DNA of 64,000 nucleotides, taken from positions 3,472,001-3,536,000 of the forward strand of contig NZ_JAGIOC010000001.1 of assembly GCF_017876515.1 (NCBI RefSeq). Reading direction: 5' to 3'. This document shows positions 52,452 to 62,479 of this stretch, piece by piece; position 1 is the stretch's first letter; each line of letters begins with the position of its first letter. The stretch is from Brachybacterium fresconis (GTDB lineage Bacteria; Actinomycetota; Actinomycetes; Actinomycetales; Dermabacteraceae). The notes beneath the pieces were generated by a model that searched no databases, was not told the origin of the DNA, and was given only the letters and a program-made list of their open reading frames with translations. The position numbers and the translations under genes were made by a program.

Positions 52452-55400
52452 CCGCGCCCCTGCTGCGAGACGTCTTCTCGATCCCCGAGGCCACCGGCGC
52501 CGAGGACTACGTGCTGCGCCTGACCGATGCGACGACCGGTCGCGGTGCCGCCGAGGCGATCGATGACTACGTGGTGACCCCCGCGATCGCCGACGCCTTC
52601 GACGAGGCGCTCGCCCTGGTCACCGACGCGCTCGGCAGCGGCCTGAACCGCGGGGCATTCCTCGCCGGCTCCTTCGGCTCCGGCAAGTCCCACTTCATGG
52701 CCGTACTCCACGCCCTGCTGCGCCACGACCCGCACGCTCGTGCCCACCAGGACCTTCAACGCATCATCACCACCCACGATGCACAGCTCGAGGGCAAGAA
52801 TTTCCTGCCGCTGTCCTTCCACTTCCTCGATGGCGGTTCGATGGAGCAGGTGCTCTTCGACGGCTACGTCCAGCAGATCCGCACTCGTCATCCCGAGGCG
52901 CCGCTGCCCGCCGTCTACCAGGCCGACGCCTTGCTGCGGGACGCCGAGAACCTCCGCACCCGCATGGGCGATGAGAGCTTCCTCGCCGCCCTCGGGGGCG
53001 AGAGCGCAGGCGATGACCCCTTCGGTGCCCTGCTCGGCTCCAGCGGCTGGAGCCTCGAGGAGTACCAGACCGCGCGCGCTGCTGCCCCCGGTCACTCTGA
53101 ACGCCTGCGCCTGGTCACCGCCCTGACCCGCAGGGAAGGACTGTTCTCCAACTACGCGCGCCTCGGCGAGCACGTGAGCCTCGACGAAGGCCTGCAGGCG
53201 ATCAGCGACCACGCGAAGACGCTCGGCTACGACGCGGTGGTGATGTTCCTCGACGAGCTCGTGCTCTGGCTCGCTTTCGAGATGCAGAACCAGGGCAGCT
53301 TCGGCCGTGAGGCGCAGAAGCTCACCAAGCTCGTCGAAGGCAACTACGGGCGACTGCCCATCCCGCTGGTCTCGATCATCGCCCGCCAGATGGACCTCCA
53401 GCAGTGGTTCGCGGACTCCGGGGCTTCCGGCACCCAGCAGAAGGCGCTCGACGACGCCTTCCGTCACCAGTCCGGTCGCTTCCGCGTGATCGAGCTGGGG
53501 GACGACAACCTCGCCTATGTCGCAGCCAAACGCCTGCTCACCCCCAAGGACGACGCGGCAGCGCGCGCGATCGAGGACGCCTTCGCCGGGATCGACCGGG
53601 CAGAAGGCGTGTGGGACGTCCTGCTGGACGGCATCAACACCGACGAGACCCACCGCGGCGCCAACGAACAGCAATTCCGCCACACCTACCCCTTCTCCCC
53701 GGCACTGGTCTCCACCCTGCGCAACCTCTCCGGCGTCATGCAGCGCGACCGCACCGCGCTCAAGGTCATGCAGCAGATGCTCGTCGAGCGCCGCGACACC
53801 ATGCGGATCGACGAGGTCATCCCCGTCGGCGATGCCTACGAGCACATCGTCTCCGGCAACGACCGCTCCGTCCTCGATCCCCGCCGCGCCGCCCTGTTCC
53901 GCCGGGCCGACGAGATCTTCGAGGACAAGCTGCAGCCGCTGCTGCTGTCGAACAACGGGATCTCCGCGCACGATCTCGAGACCGGCGACGAGGCGACGCT
54001 GCGCACCTACCGCACCGACGAGCGGTTGGCCCACACCCTGCTGCTCAGCGCCGTCGCCCCCGGCGTGCCGGCGCTGACCTCGCTGACCTCGCAGCGGCTC
54101 TCCTCCCTCAACCACGGCTCGATCACCTCCCCACTGCGCGGGGGTGAAGCCGGAGTGGTCGCCGCGAAGGTGAACAGCTGGGCCCAGCGGGTCGGTGACA
54201 TCAAGGTGGGCGGCAGCGACCGCAACCCCGTCTACACCGTGCGTCTCTCCGACGTGGACTACGAGTCGATCGTGGAGAACGCCAAGGGGGAGGACAACCC
54301 CGGCCGGCAGCGCGAGCTGCTCCGGACGCTCGTGCTCGAAGCAGCCGGCGTCCCTCCCCAGGAGAACACCACCGATGGCGCCGTGCAGCACAAGGTCGTC
54401 TGGCGCGGCTCCGCCCGCACCGTCGATCTGGTGTTCGGGAACGTCCGCGATCCCCAGCAGCTGCCCGAGGACCGCTTCCGCCATGCCCCCGACACCTGGC
54501 GGATCATTCTCGACCTGCCCTTCGACGAAGGCGGACACTCCGTCACCGACGACGTGCGCCGCGTCGAGGACCTCATGGCCCGCAATGTCCAGGCCCGCAC
54601 CCTGATCTGGCTGCCGCGCTTCTTCTCCGCCGGCAAGCTCAAGGATCTGCGCACTCTCGTCATCCTCGACTACCTCCTGACCGGGCACGGCGACCGGTGG
54701 CGCAACTATTCCGACCACCTCTCCGAGGCGGACCGCTCCCAGGCCAAGGTGATCCTGCAAGGTCAGCGCGATAACCTCCGCGCCGGGATCCTGACCGCGC
54801 TGCTCCAGGCGTACGGCGCCGCCACCGCGCAGCCGGGCATCCTCACCGAGGGGTCCGGCGACCAGGTGCTGTGGAGCCTGGACCAGGGCCACCAGCCTCG
54901 CACGCCCGGCGGGCCCACCCTCGACCGCGCCCTCGCCCAGACCATCACCGAGGCCTGGGACTCCACCTTCCCCGAGCATCCTGCCTTCGCGCCCGAGGAC
55001 CAGGTGGTCACCGTCCGCGAGCTCGACGCCGTGGCCGAGCACATCTCCCGTGCAGCCGGCGACCCCGACCACCGGGTCCCGCTGCAGGGCAACGTCGCTG
55101 CCGTGCGCCGGGTGACGGACCCGCTGCGGGTCGGCCGCACCACCGAGACCCATTTCCTGTTCGGCGCCGAGTACTTCGGCACCTGGGACCGGGATGTCAT
55201 CACCGGGATCGGTGCCGTCGGTCTCGATCCCGACGGCACCGTCAGCGTCGGCGAACTGCAGGACGCTCTGCGCCGCACCACGATCGGTGCGGGGCTGGAC
55301 CGTCATGTCCTGGACCTCGTCACCATCGCCTGGGCCATCCGCCACCAGCGCGCCTGGACCCAGTACTCCGCCTCCATCCCTCAGCCCCAGCCCGGCAAGC

Positions 55401-56170
55401 TCGCCCGGGACATGCAGCTGCAACCCCAGGAGATGCCCAGCGAGGAGCAGTGGACCACCGCCCGCCACCGAGCTGGCGCGATCTTCGGCCTCGAGGCCCC
55501 GCAGTACCTCACGGCCGCGAACGTCACCACCCTTGCGCAGCAGCTGCGTGAGAGGGCGAGCACCCTGAGAGAGGACTCCCACGTCCTCACCACCGCGCTG
55601 ACCGAAGCTTCCGCGCAGCGCGGTATCGCCGTCAGCGCTCGGCTCACCGCCGCCCAGGAGGGTTCGACCCTGGTCGACGACCTCGCCGTGCTCAAGGGAC
55701 TGCCGCTGCTGCAGCGACTCGCCGACGCCACGTTCGACGCGACCGACCAGGAGCTGGGTCGTTCCCTGTCCAGCGCCGCCGGCGTCACCCGGGCCGTCCG
55801 TGGACTCGACCCCACCCGCATCACGCCCCTGACCACCGGGATCGAGGCCGGAGGCGACGCCGGCCGCACCGCACGCGGCATCCTCCAGGACCTCGACGAC
55901 GCTCTCGCTGGGCACCAGCTGCAGCGCCCCCTCGAGAAGGCACTGAGCAGCTTCGACGACGCGGCCTGGACCTGGATGAGCCGACGCGCGAGCGCCGCCC
56001 CGGCACCCGCGCCGCAGCCCGACCCCGAGCCGGCGACACCGACCCGCAGCACCGGACGGCGCACCGTGACCTGGCGCGGCCAGGACGGACTCAGCGAGCT
56101 CGCCCGGGAGATCACCAACCAGGTCCCCGACGGCGCCCGCCTCGAGATCACCTGGCGGCAGCTGCCATGA
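52448..56170 (+). CDS. pglY: BREX type 2 P-loop protein PglY (BrxC-like)
   Basis: This 1240-aa ATPase of the DUF6079/PglY family has Walker A GSFGSGKS at residues 74-81, preceded by LNRGAFLAG. A likely Walker B lies in DAVVMFLDELVLWLAFEM near residue 265. The rest is a very large helical body. A Pro/Ala-rich linker (PAPAPQPDPEPATPT) precedes a C-terminal mini-domain (LEITWRQLP). It is essential for defence in BREX systems that have been tested, though its precise biochemistry is unsettled. ATGA overlaps join it to pglX and pglZ. Confidence 0.93.
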   Translation: MTAPLLRDVFSIPEATGAEDYVLRLTDATTGRGAAEAIDDYVVTPAIADAFDEALALVTDALGSGLNRGAFLAGSFGSGKSHFMAVLHALLRHDPHARAHQDLQRIITTHDAQLEGKNFLPLSFHFLDGGSMEQVLFDGYVQQIRTRHPEAPLPAVYQADALLRDAENLRTRMGDESFLAALGGESAGDDPFGALLGSSGWSLEEYQTARAAAPGHSERLRLVTALTRREGLFSNYARLGEHVSLDEGLQAISDHAKTLGYDAVVMFLDELVLWLAFEMQNQGSFGREAQKLTKLVEGNYGRLPIPLVSIIARQMDLQQWFADSGASGTQQKALDDAFRHQSGRFRVIELGDDNLAYVAAKRLLTPKDDAAARAIEDAFAGIDRAEGVWDVLLDGINTDETHRGANEQQFRHTYPFSPALVSTLRNLSGVMQRDRTALKVMQQMLVERRDTMRIDEVIPVGDAYEHIVSGNDRSVLDPRRAALFRRADEIFEDKLQPLLLSNNGISAHDLETGDEATLRTYRTDERLAHTLLLSAVAPGVPALTSLTSQRLSSLNHGSITSPLRGGEAGVVAAKVNSWAQRVGDIKVGGSDRNPVYTVRLSDVDYESIVENAKGEDNPGRQRELLRTLVLEAAGVPPQENTTDGAVQHKVVWRGSARTVDLVFGNVRDPQQLPEDRFRHAPDTWRIILDLPFDEGGHSVTDDVRRVEDLMARNVQARTLIWLPRFFSAGKLKDLRTLVILDYLLTGHGDRWRNYSDHLSEADRSQAKVILQGQRDNLRAGILTALLQAYGAATAQPGILTEGSGDQVLWSLDQGHQPRTPGGPTLDRALAQTITEAWDSTFPEHPAFAPEDQVVTVRELDAVAEHISRAAGDPDHRVPLQGNVAAVRRVTDPLRVGRTTETHFLFGAEYFGTWDRDVITGIGAVGLDPDGTVSVGELQDALRRTTIGAGLDRHVLDLVTIAWAIRHQRAWTQYSASIPQPQPGKLARDMQLQPQEMPSEEQWTTARHRAGAIFGLEAPQYLTAANVTTLAQQLRERASTLREDSHVLTTALTEASAQRGIAVSARLTAAQEGSTLVDDLAVLKGLPLLQRLADATFDATDQELGRSLSSAAGVTRAVRGLDPTRITPLTTGIEAGGDAGRTARGILQDLDDALAGHQLQRPLEKALSSFDDAAWTWMSRRASAAPAPAPQPDPEPATPTRSTGRRTVTWRGQDGLSELAREITNQVPDGARLEITWRQLP

Positions 56171-58968
56171 GCACCGCTGTCGCCGTCGCCCCCGTCCAGC
56201 GCGCCACCATCCTCGCCACCCTCGAGAAAGTCCGTCGGCGCGGCGGTGCGAGCCGTGTCCTGGGCATCCGGGCCTCCCGCGGACTCGACCACGCCCAGGG
56301 TCTCACCGACCAGCATGGTGAGCCCGTGACCGTGACCTGGTGCCCCTCCGCGCTCGCAGTCTGGGACGCTCTGGCCGCCTGGGACGGCAACGGCTGGCTG
56401 GTGCTGCTGACCGACCGCACCGAGGAGGAGTTCGGCTCCGGACTCCTTGCACGCCTCGCCCAGCACCGCCTCCAGCGCCCTGATGCCTGGGAGAGCGTCA
56501 AGCTCCGATTCCGGGCCACCGGAGTGGACCGTGCCCTGCTCCAGGACTCCGCCGGCAACCGGTCCGCGATCCCGGAGGCCCTGCTGCGTCTCGAGCCCCG
56601 TGGCGGCTGGCCCGCCGCTCGTGCCGGAGTGCTGGGCCGCGAGGTCGCCTACGGCGCAGTCGCCCGACAGTTGCTCGGCATCGACGCCGAGACCCTCGAC
56701 GGGCCCGCCGTCCTCGAGGCGACCCTCGACCCCGAGCTGCCGGGACGACTCGCGGACCTGCGCCGCGACGGCGGTGACGAACTCACCGACGCGGTGCTCG
56801 ACTGGCTGGCCGGCCACCTCGGCGTCGGAGCCGCCCCTGCCCGCCACGTGCTCGCCGGAGGCTCCACCGGCGATCTCCTGCCGCTGGGCCTCGCGCTCAC
56901 GCACGTGGTCACCGCCTCACCGGCCCTCATCCAGGAAGCGGTCCTCACCGGCGCCCGCCTGGAAGCGCGCCTGCCCGATGCCTTCCGCGGAGTCACCAAC
57001 ACCGGCGCCGCCGGCCCGGTCGCCGAGCAGGTCCGCTCCTTCGCCGCCGCCTCCACCCGCGCCCTGCGCGACATGCTCACCCGCCCGTCTGCCCGGGAGC
57101 AGGCACTGACCGTCCTACGGCGCACCGAATCGATCCTCCGCGCCGAGCAGGCACCCTCCCTTATCGCCGACTCCGACCTGCTGCCCGGCGGACTCACCGC
57201 CCGTCGGCGCACCCTTGCCGCGGCGCTCGGCTCCGACCCGGCCGCCGTCGAGCGGGCCTGGCGCGAGATCCTCGATCACCCCCTGACCGCGGACCGTGAC
57301 GGGAAGGACCCCCTGCACACCGCCCTGCGCGCCGCCGTCCGCCTCGACCGCTGGCTCGCCGCGCGGGAGGTGCCGGAAGAGGATTCCGGCGTCGGCCGCC
57401 TGGAGCGCGCCCTCGACGCCGCCCGCATCCACGCCCACGACGGCGCCTGGGCAGAGAGCGCGCTCGGCGACCTGCTCCAAGGCTCCGACGACCCCGAGAT
57501 CGCCGCCGCACTCGACCGCCTCGCCCAGCAGGTCCTCGCCCGTCGCCGCGCCCTGGACCGCGCCTTCGCCCAGGACCTTGCGCCCCTCGCCCACGGCGAC
57601 GACCTTCCCGCCGGCGGAGACGTCCACTATCTCGAGGACGTGCTCGGCCACGTCGGCCTGCCGTTGGCCCGCACCACCCCCGCCGCTCCCGGATCGCTAC
57701 GGGGCGGCGCCCTGGTGCTGCTGATCGACGGGATGAGCGCGGCCTCGGCCACCGACCTCACCCAAAGCATCCTCACCCTCACCGACACCTGGCGCGAGAT
57801 CGTGCCCCTGGCCGCACCCCGCCGGGCGACGGGCCTCGCGCTCCTGCCCAGTCTCACCACCCACTCCCGCACCTCCTTCTTCACCGGCAGCCCGGCCACC
57901 GGCGGGCAGCCGCAGGAACGGCAGGGACTATCCGCCCTCGCTCGTCGCTCCGGTCTCTCCGCCGCACCCCTGTTCCACAAGGACGACCTGGTCAGCAATG
58001 CGGCAGGCACCGCGCTCAGTGCCCCGGTCGCCTCCGCCATCGCAGACGTCGACGGCAGCCCGATGGTCGCTTGTGTGCTCAACACCATCGACGACGCCCT
58101 GGACAAGGCCGACCCGGGCGGCACCCGGTGGTGCACCGCGGACGTGCGCTTCCTCCGCCCTCTGCTGCAGGAGGCCGCCCGCGCCGGCCGCACCGTGGTG
58201 CTCACCGCCGACCACGGCCACGTCATCGAGAGGAACGGACGGATGGAGCGCCACGACGGCGAGACCAGCGCCCGCTCCCGGCCGGGGACCGGAGACCCTG
58301 CCGGTCCTGACGAGGTGCTCGTCGAGGGGAGGCGCGTGCTGGGCGGCGACAGCGCGATCCTCGCCGTCGACGAGGACCTGCGCTACACCGCACGCCGCGC
58401 CGGCTATCACGGCGGGGCGAGCCTGTCCGAACTCGTCGTGCCCGTCATCGCCCTGCGCCCCGCGCCCGCTGACCGTTCCGAGCAGGGATGGGCGGCCGGA
58501 CTGCCCGAGGGGTGGCTGTTCACGAGCGATCAGCGACCCCTGTGGTGGTCCACCCGCGCCGCCGCTCCCGACCGGGCGGACGAGCCCTCCGGCCCGGCGG
58601 TCGCGCCCGTCGTCGGCATGCTCGACCTGTTCGGAGGCGACGAGCCCGAGCCGGTCGTGCCCACCGGCCTCGGTGCTGCGATCATCGCGTCAGACCGGTA
58701 TACGGACCAGAAGCGGGTGCTCCGGCGCACCCCGTCGGACGAGACCGTCGCTGCGCTCGTCGACGAGCTCGCGGCCGCTCCCGGAACCCGGCTGCCCTTC
58801 AGCCGCGTCTCCCAGCTGCTCTTCACACCGACGGCGCGGACGCCACGCGTCGCCGGTGTGGTCACCCAGTTGCTGAACGTCGAAGGCTTCGAAGTGCTCC
58901 GTCTCGAGGAGGAGACCGCGATCCTCGATGTTCCGCTGGCCCGCCAGCAGTTCGAGGTGGACCGATGA
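56167..58968 (+). CDS. pglZ: BREX type 2 phosphatase-domain protein PglZ
   Basis: This 933-aa protein has a C-terminal alkaline-phosphatase-superfamily domain. VLLIDGMSAASATDL opens the domain, LLPSLTTHSRTSFFTGSP supplies the nucleophile region, and TADHGHVIER (Asp682, His683, His685) the metal ligands. The N-terminal 500 residues are helical and probably contact other BREX subunits. PglZ is the signature protein of all BREX types. It overlaps pglY and brxD by 4 nt on each side. Confidence 0.95.
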   Translation: MSTAVAVAPVQRATILATLEKVRRRGGASRVLGIRASRGLDHAQGLTDQHGEPVTVTWCPSALAVWDALAAWDGNGWLVLLTDRTEEEFGSGLLARLAQHRLQRPDAWESVKLRFRATGVDRALLQDSAGNRSAIPEALLRLEPRGGWPAARAGVLGREVAYGAVARQLLGIDAETLDGPAVLEATLDPELPGRLADLRRDGGDELTDAVLDWLAGHLGVGAAPARHVLAGGSTGDLLPLGLALTHVVTASPALIQEAVLTGARLEARLPDAFRGVTNTGAAGPVAEQVRSFAAASTRALRDMLTRPSAREQALTVLRRTESILRAEQAPSLIADSDLLPGGLTARRRTLAAALGSDPAAVERAWREILDHPLTADRDGKDPLHTALRAAVRLDRWLAAREVPEEDSGVGRLERALDAARIHAHDGAWAESALGDLLQGSDDPEIAAALDRLAQQVLARRRALDRAFAQDLAPLAHGDDLPAGGDVHYLEDVLGHVGLPLARTTPAAPGSLRGGALVLLIDGMSAASATDLTQSILTLTDTWREIVPLAAPRRATGLALLPSLTTHSRTSFFTGSPATGGQPQERQGLSALARRSGLSAAPLFHKDDLVSNAAGTALSAPVASAIADVDGSPMVACVLNTIDDALDKADPGGTRWCTADVRFLRPLLQEAARAGRTVVLTADHGHVIERNGRMERHDGETSARSRPGTGDPAGPDEVLVEGRRVLGGDSAILAVDEDLRYTARRAGYHGGASLSELVVPVIALRPAPADRSEQGWAAGLPEGWLFTSDQRPLWWSTRAAAPDRADEPSGPAVAPVVGMLDLFGGDEPEPVVPTGLGAAIIASDRYTDQKRVLRRTPSDETVAALVDELAAAPGTRLPFSRVSQLLFTPTARTPRVAGVVTQLLNVEGFEVLRLEEETAILDVPLARQQFEVDR

Positions 58969-60287
58969 ACACGGACAGCCCAGGGATCTCCCCGCGCCGC
59001 CGCGACGACATCATCGGCGCGCTGCGCCGCGGCACCGTCCCCGCCGAAGGACTCGACCAGCTCGCCGTCGGACTGGACCACTTCGCGGACGCTCTGTCCG
59101 GCGAACTGGACCAGGTGACCGGCGGGGGCGCCGTCGTCAAGGCGGTGCGCGGCGAGTACGGCAGCGGCAAGACCTTCTTCACCCGCCATCTGGCCGAGAC
59201 CGCCCTGCGCCGCGGCTTCGCGACCGCCGAGGTGCAGATCTCCGAGACCGAGACCCCACTGCACAAGCTCGAGACCGTGTACCGGCGGATCACCGAGTCG
59301 CTGCACACCTCGAGCGTCGCCCCGTCGGCCTTCCGCTCGGTCCTGGACACCTGGTTGTACACCATCGAAGAGGACGCGATCGCGGCCGACCCCACCATCG
59401 AGCAGTCCGAGCAGCGCCTCGCCGAAGCGACCGGGGAGCTGCTCGACGCGCGACTGAGCGAGGTTAGTTCCTCCACCCCGGCGTTCGCCCTTGCGCTGCG
59501 CGCCTATCACCGCGCCTCCGCCTCCGACCCGGCGACCGCCGACGGTCTCGCCGCCTGGCTCGCGGGGCAGCCCCATGTCGCCGCGGCGGCCAAACGCGCC
59601 GCCGGGATCAAGGGGGACCTCGACCACTTCGGCGCGATGAGTTTCCTGCAGGGCCTGCTCACCGTGCTGCGCGATGCCGGCCATCCCGGCCTGCTGCTCG
59701 TCCTCGACGAGGTCGAGACCCTGCAGCGGATGCGCTCCGACGTGCGCGACAAGGCGTTGAACGCCCTGCGCCAGCTCATGGACGAGATCGACGCCGGCCG
59801 CTACCCAGGGCTCTACCTGGTGCTCACCGGCACCCCCGCCTTCTACGACGGACCCAACGGCGTGCACCGTCTGCCTCCGCTCGCTCAGCGCCTGGACACC
59901 TCGTTCATGCGCGACCCGACGTTCGACAACCCTCGCGCCGTGCAGATCCGCCTGCTCGGCTTCACTCAGGACTCTCTCGCCGAGGTCGGGATCCGCGTGC
60001 GCGACCTCTACGTGCGCGGACGCGAGAACGAGCCTCGACTGCGCGAGCGGGTCGATGACAGCTACATCGTCGACTTCTCCCGCGCCGTGGCCGGCGAGCT
60101 CGGCGCCAAGGTGGGGCTGGCCCCGCGGATCTACCTGCGCAAGCTCGTGGACGTCCTGGACAGGGTGGACCAGTTCGAGACCTTCGACCCCCGCACCGAC
60201 TACGCCGTCACCGTGAGCGAGGCCGAGCTGGCCGTGGCCGGACCCCGCACCGATCCCGACGACATCGACCTCGATCTCGATGACTGA
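58965..60287 (+). CDS. brxD: BREX ATP-binding protein BrxD
   Basis: This 440-aa AAA-type ATPase starts SPRRRDDIIGALRRGTVPAE, the usual BrxD opening. Walker A GEYGSGKT lies at residues 63-70 and Walker B in GLLLVLDEVETLQRMRSDVR. A C-terminal DNA-binding-like region ends in an acidic tail (DDIDLDLDD). BrxD occurs only in type 2 BREX and related loci, always beside a helicase. Its start overlaps the pglZ stop, and its last 8 nt overlap brxHI. Confidence 0.93.
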   Translation: MNTDSPGISPRRRDDIIGALRRGTVPAEGLDQLAVGLDHFADALSGELDQVTGGGAVVKAVRGEYGSGKTFFTRHLAETALRRGFATAEVQISETETPLHKLETVYRRITESLHTSSVAPSAFRSVLDTWLYTIEEDAIAADPTIEQSEQRLAEATGELLDARLSEVSSSTPAFALALRAYHRASASDPATADGLAAWLAGQPHVAAAAKRAAGIKGDLDHFGAMSFLQGLLTVLRDAGHPGLLLVLDEVETLQRMRSDVRDKALNALRQLMDEIDAGRYPGLYLVLTGTPAFYDGPNGVHRLPPLAQRLDTSFMRDPTFDNPRAVQIRLLGFTQDSLAEVGIRVRDLYVRGRENEPRLRERVDDSYIVDFSRAVAGELGAKVGLAPRIYLRKLVDVLDRVDQFETFDPRTDYAVTVSEAELAVAGPRTDPDDIDLDLDD

Positions 60288-62385
60288 GCAGGCCGCCGGT
60301 TTCGACGCGCTCGCGCCCTCGGTGCAGCATCACATCGTCAACACGCTCGGCTGGCCCGGACTGCGCCCCCTCCAGGAGGAGGCCGTCGCCCCGCTGGTGG
60401 CGGGGGAGGACGCGATCCTGCTCGCGCCCACCGCCGGCGGCAAGACCGAAGCCGCAGCCTTCCCCCTGCTCACCCGTATGAGCACGGAGGACTGGCGCGG
60501 GACCTCTGTGCTCTACGTCTGCCCGCTGCGGGCACTGCTCAACAACCTCCACCCCCGCTTGTCCTCCTATGCCCAGTGGTTGGGCCGCACCGCCGAAGTG
60601 CGACACGGCGACACCACCGCCGGGCAGCGCCGACGGTTGCAGACCCAGCCGCCGGACATCCTCCTCACCACTCCCGAGTCCCTCGAGGCCATTCTCGTCT
60701 CGACCATCACCTCCCCGCAGGCGATGTTCTCCGACCTGCGCGCGATCGTGGTCGACGAGGTCCACGCCTTCGCCGGCGACGACCGCGGCTGGCACCTGCA
60801 AGGAGTGCTCTCCCGCCTCGAGGCGATCGCGGCGCGACCTTTGCAGCGGATCGGGCTCTCAGCCACCGTCGGCAACCCACACGAGCTGCTCGCATGGCTG
60901 AGCGGACCCGGACGCGGTTCCGGGAGCGAGGGCGCGCCCGGGAGGGAGCGGCGCGGGAGCGTCATCGATCCCGGTGGGATCGGGAAGGACTCTGACGTGC
61001 GCCAGGACTGGGTGGGCACGCTCGACAACGCCGCCGAGGTCATCTCCCGGCTGCATCGCGGCGACAAGCGGCTGGTGTTCGCCGACTCCCGGCGCACCGT
61101 CGAATCGTTGACGTTGTCGCTGCGGGAACGCGCGGTGGAAACCTTCGCGTCCCACTCCTCCCTGTCCGTGGACGAGCGACGCCGCTCCGAACAGGCCTTC
61201 GCCGAAGCACAGGACACCGTGATCGTCGCCACGTCCACCCTGGAGCTGGGGATCGACGTCGGAGACCTCGATCGCTGCCTCCAGATCGGTGCCCCACGCA
61301 CTGTCGCCTCGATGCTGCAACGCCTCGGCCGCACCGGGCGCCGCGCGGATACGGCCCGGAACATGCTGTTCCTCGGCACGACCGAGGAGGAGTTCCTCCG
61401 TGCCTGCGGTCTGCTGCTGCTCTGGTCCGAGGGGTACGTGGAGCCGATCGACCCGCCGTCGACCCCGTATCACGTGATCGCCCAGCAGATTCTCGGGATC
61501 ACCCTGCAGCGCCGTGCGCTGACCCGTGAGGACATCCACCGCGACCTCGCCGCCTTCGCTCCGCTGACCGAGTCGTCGGGCGACGCGATCATCGACCACA
61601 TGCTCGAGCATCAGTTCCTGCTCGGCGACGGAGAGCTGCTGTTCGCCGGGCCCGCCGCCGAGCGTCGCTACGGCGGCATGCATTTCCGCGACGTGATGGC
61701 GGTATTCACCGCTGCACCGCAGTTCACGGTGCTGCACGGCCGCGCCGAGATCGGGCTCATCGACCCCATGGTGCTGCGTGGCCCGCATGACGGCTCGCTG
61801 ACCATCACCCTCGCCGGCAAGGGGTGGCGCGTCACCTCCATCGACTGGAACCGTCACCGCGCGCAGGTGGAACCGTCCACCGTGGGAGGGAAGGTCCGCT
61901 GGTCCGGCGTACCCCAGCCGATCTCCGCGGCACTCACCGGCGCGATCAGGCGGTCCCTCCAGGGTGCTGACGCACAGGGAGTGGAGCTCACTCGGCGTGC
62001 GCGCGAGAAGCTGGTCGATCTGCGGGTGGAGTTCGCTCCGTTCGTTGGGGTGGGGGAATCCGATGTGCTCTCCCCGCACGATCGTGGCCGTTCCCGCTGG
62101 TGGACGTGGGCCGGTGGTCGTGAGAACGCCCGCACTCTCGCAGCGCTCACCCGGGTGGCCCCCGAGCTGCTCGGTGAGGCGCCAACCTGGGACAACTATG
62201 CGATCACCCTGTCCGACTCGGCGACGATTCCCGCACTGCGGGCAGCGCTCGAGGAGGCACAGAGGAGGGCGGCCGAGGGTGACAACGTGTTCGCGCCGCT
62301 CATCGACGACAAGGTGCTGCGCGAGGTGAAGTTCGGAGACATGGTCCCGGAAGAGATGCTGCGAGCGGAGGTCGCGGGGCGGTGA
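60280..62385 (+). CDS. brxHI: BREX DEAD/DEAH-box helicase BrxHI
   Basis: This 701-aa superfamily 2 helicase of the Lhr-like group has Walker A APTAGGKT at residues 49-56, DEVH at 159-162 and motif III LSATVGN. Motif VI is in LQRLGRTGRRADTARN, and a winged-helix and C-terminal domain follow. It is the last BREX gene and completes the type 2 order. BrxHI probably acts with BrxD on DNA during the anti-phage response. The start overlaps brxD by 8 nt. Confidence 0.93.
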   Translation: MTEQAAGFDALAPSVQHHIVNTLGWPGLRPLQEEAVAPLVAGEDAILLAPTAGGKTEAAAFPLLTRMSTEDWRGTSVLYVCPLRALLNNLHPRLSSYAQWLGRTAEVRHGDTTAGQRRRLQTQPPDILLTTPESLEAILVSTITSPQAMFSDLRAIVVDEVHAFAGDDRGWHLQGVLSRLEAIAARPLQRIGLSATVGNPHELLAWLSGPGRGSGSEGAPGRERRGSVIDPGGIGKDSDVRQDWVGTLDNAAEVISRLHRGDKRLVFADSRRTVESLTLSLRERAVETFASHSSLSVDERRRSEQAFAEAQDTVIVATSTLELGIDVGDLDRCLQIGAPRTVASMLQRLGRTGRRADTARNMLFLGTTEEEFLRACGLLLLWSEGYVEPIDPPSTPYHVIAQQILGITLQRRALTREDIHRDLAAFAPLTESSGDAIIDHMLEHQFLLGDGELLFAGPAAERRYGGMHFRDVMAVFTAAPQFTVLHGRAEIGLIDPMVLRGPHDGSLTITLAGKGWRVTSIDWNRHRAQVEPSTVGGKVRWSGVPQPISAALTGAIRRSLQGADAQGVELTRRAREKLVDLRVEFAPFVGVGESDVLSPHDRGRSRWWTWAGGRENARTLAALTRVAPELLGEAPTWDNYAITLSDSATIPALRAALEEAQRRAAEGDNVFAPLIDDKVLREVKFGDMVPEEMLRAEVAGR

Positions 62386-62412
62386 ACTGTTGGCGGCCAC
62401 TCATGTCCCGCA

Positions 62413-62433
62413 CAAAATTCTCTCGCGATTTTG
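62413..62433. promoter_or_regulatory. AT-rich inverted repeat upstream of the last ATPase gene
   Basis: CAAAAT (62413-62418) and ATTTTG (62428-62433) are complementary arms around a 9-nt centre, in a very GC-rich genome. The site lies 47 nt before the next start codon and 28 nt after brxHI. It could be an operator or promoter element, or a weak terminator for the BREX message. Confidence 0.45.
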
Positions 62434-62479
62434 GTTGATCTCCAACTCACGGGGAAGGAGCAATGCCAACATGTAAGGT

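Noticed and set aside
52355..55915. 1186-codon open frame antisense to pglY
   Set aside because: The overlapping plus-strand frame has Walker A, ATGA overlaps and family length. The antisense frame is a by-product of G/C-ending codons and is made of Gly/Val/Gln-rich low-complexity sequence.
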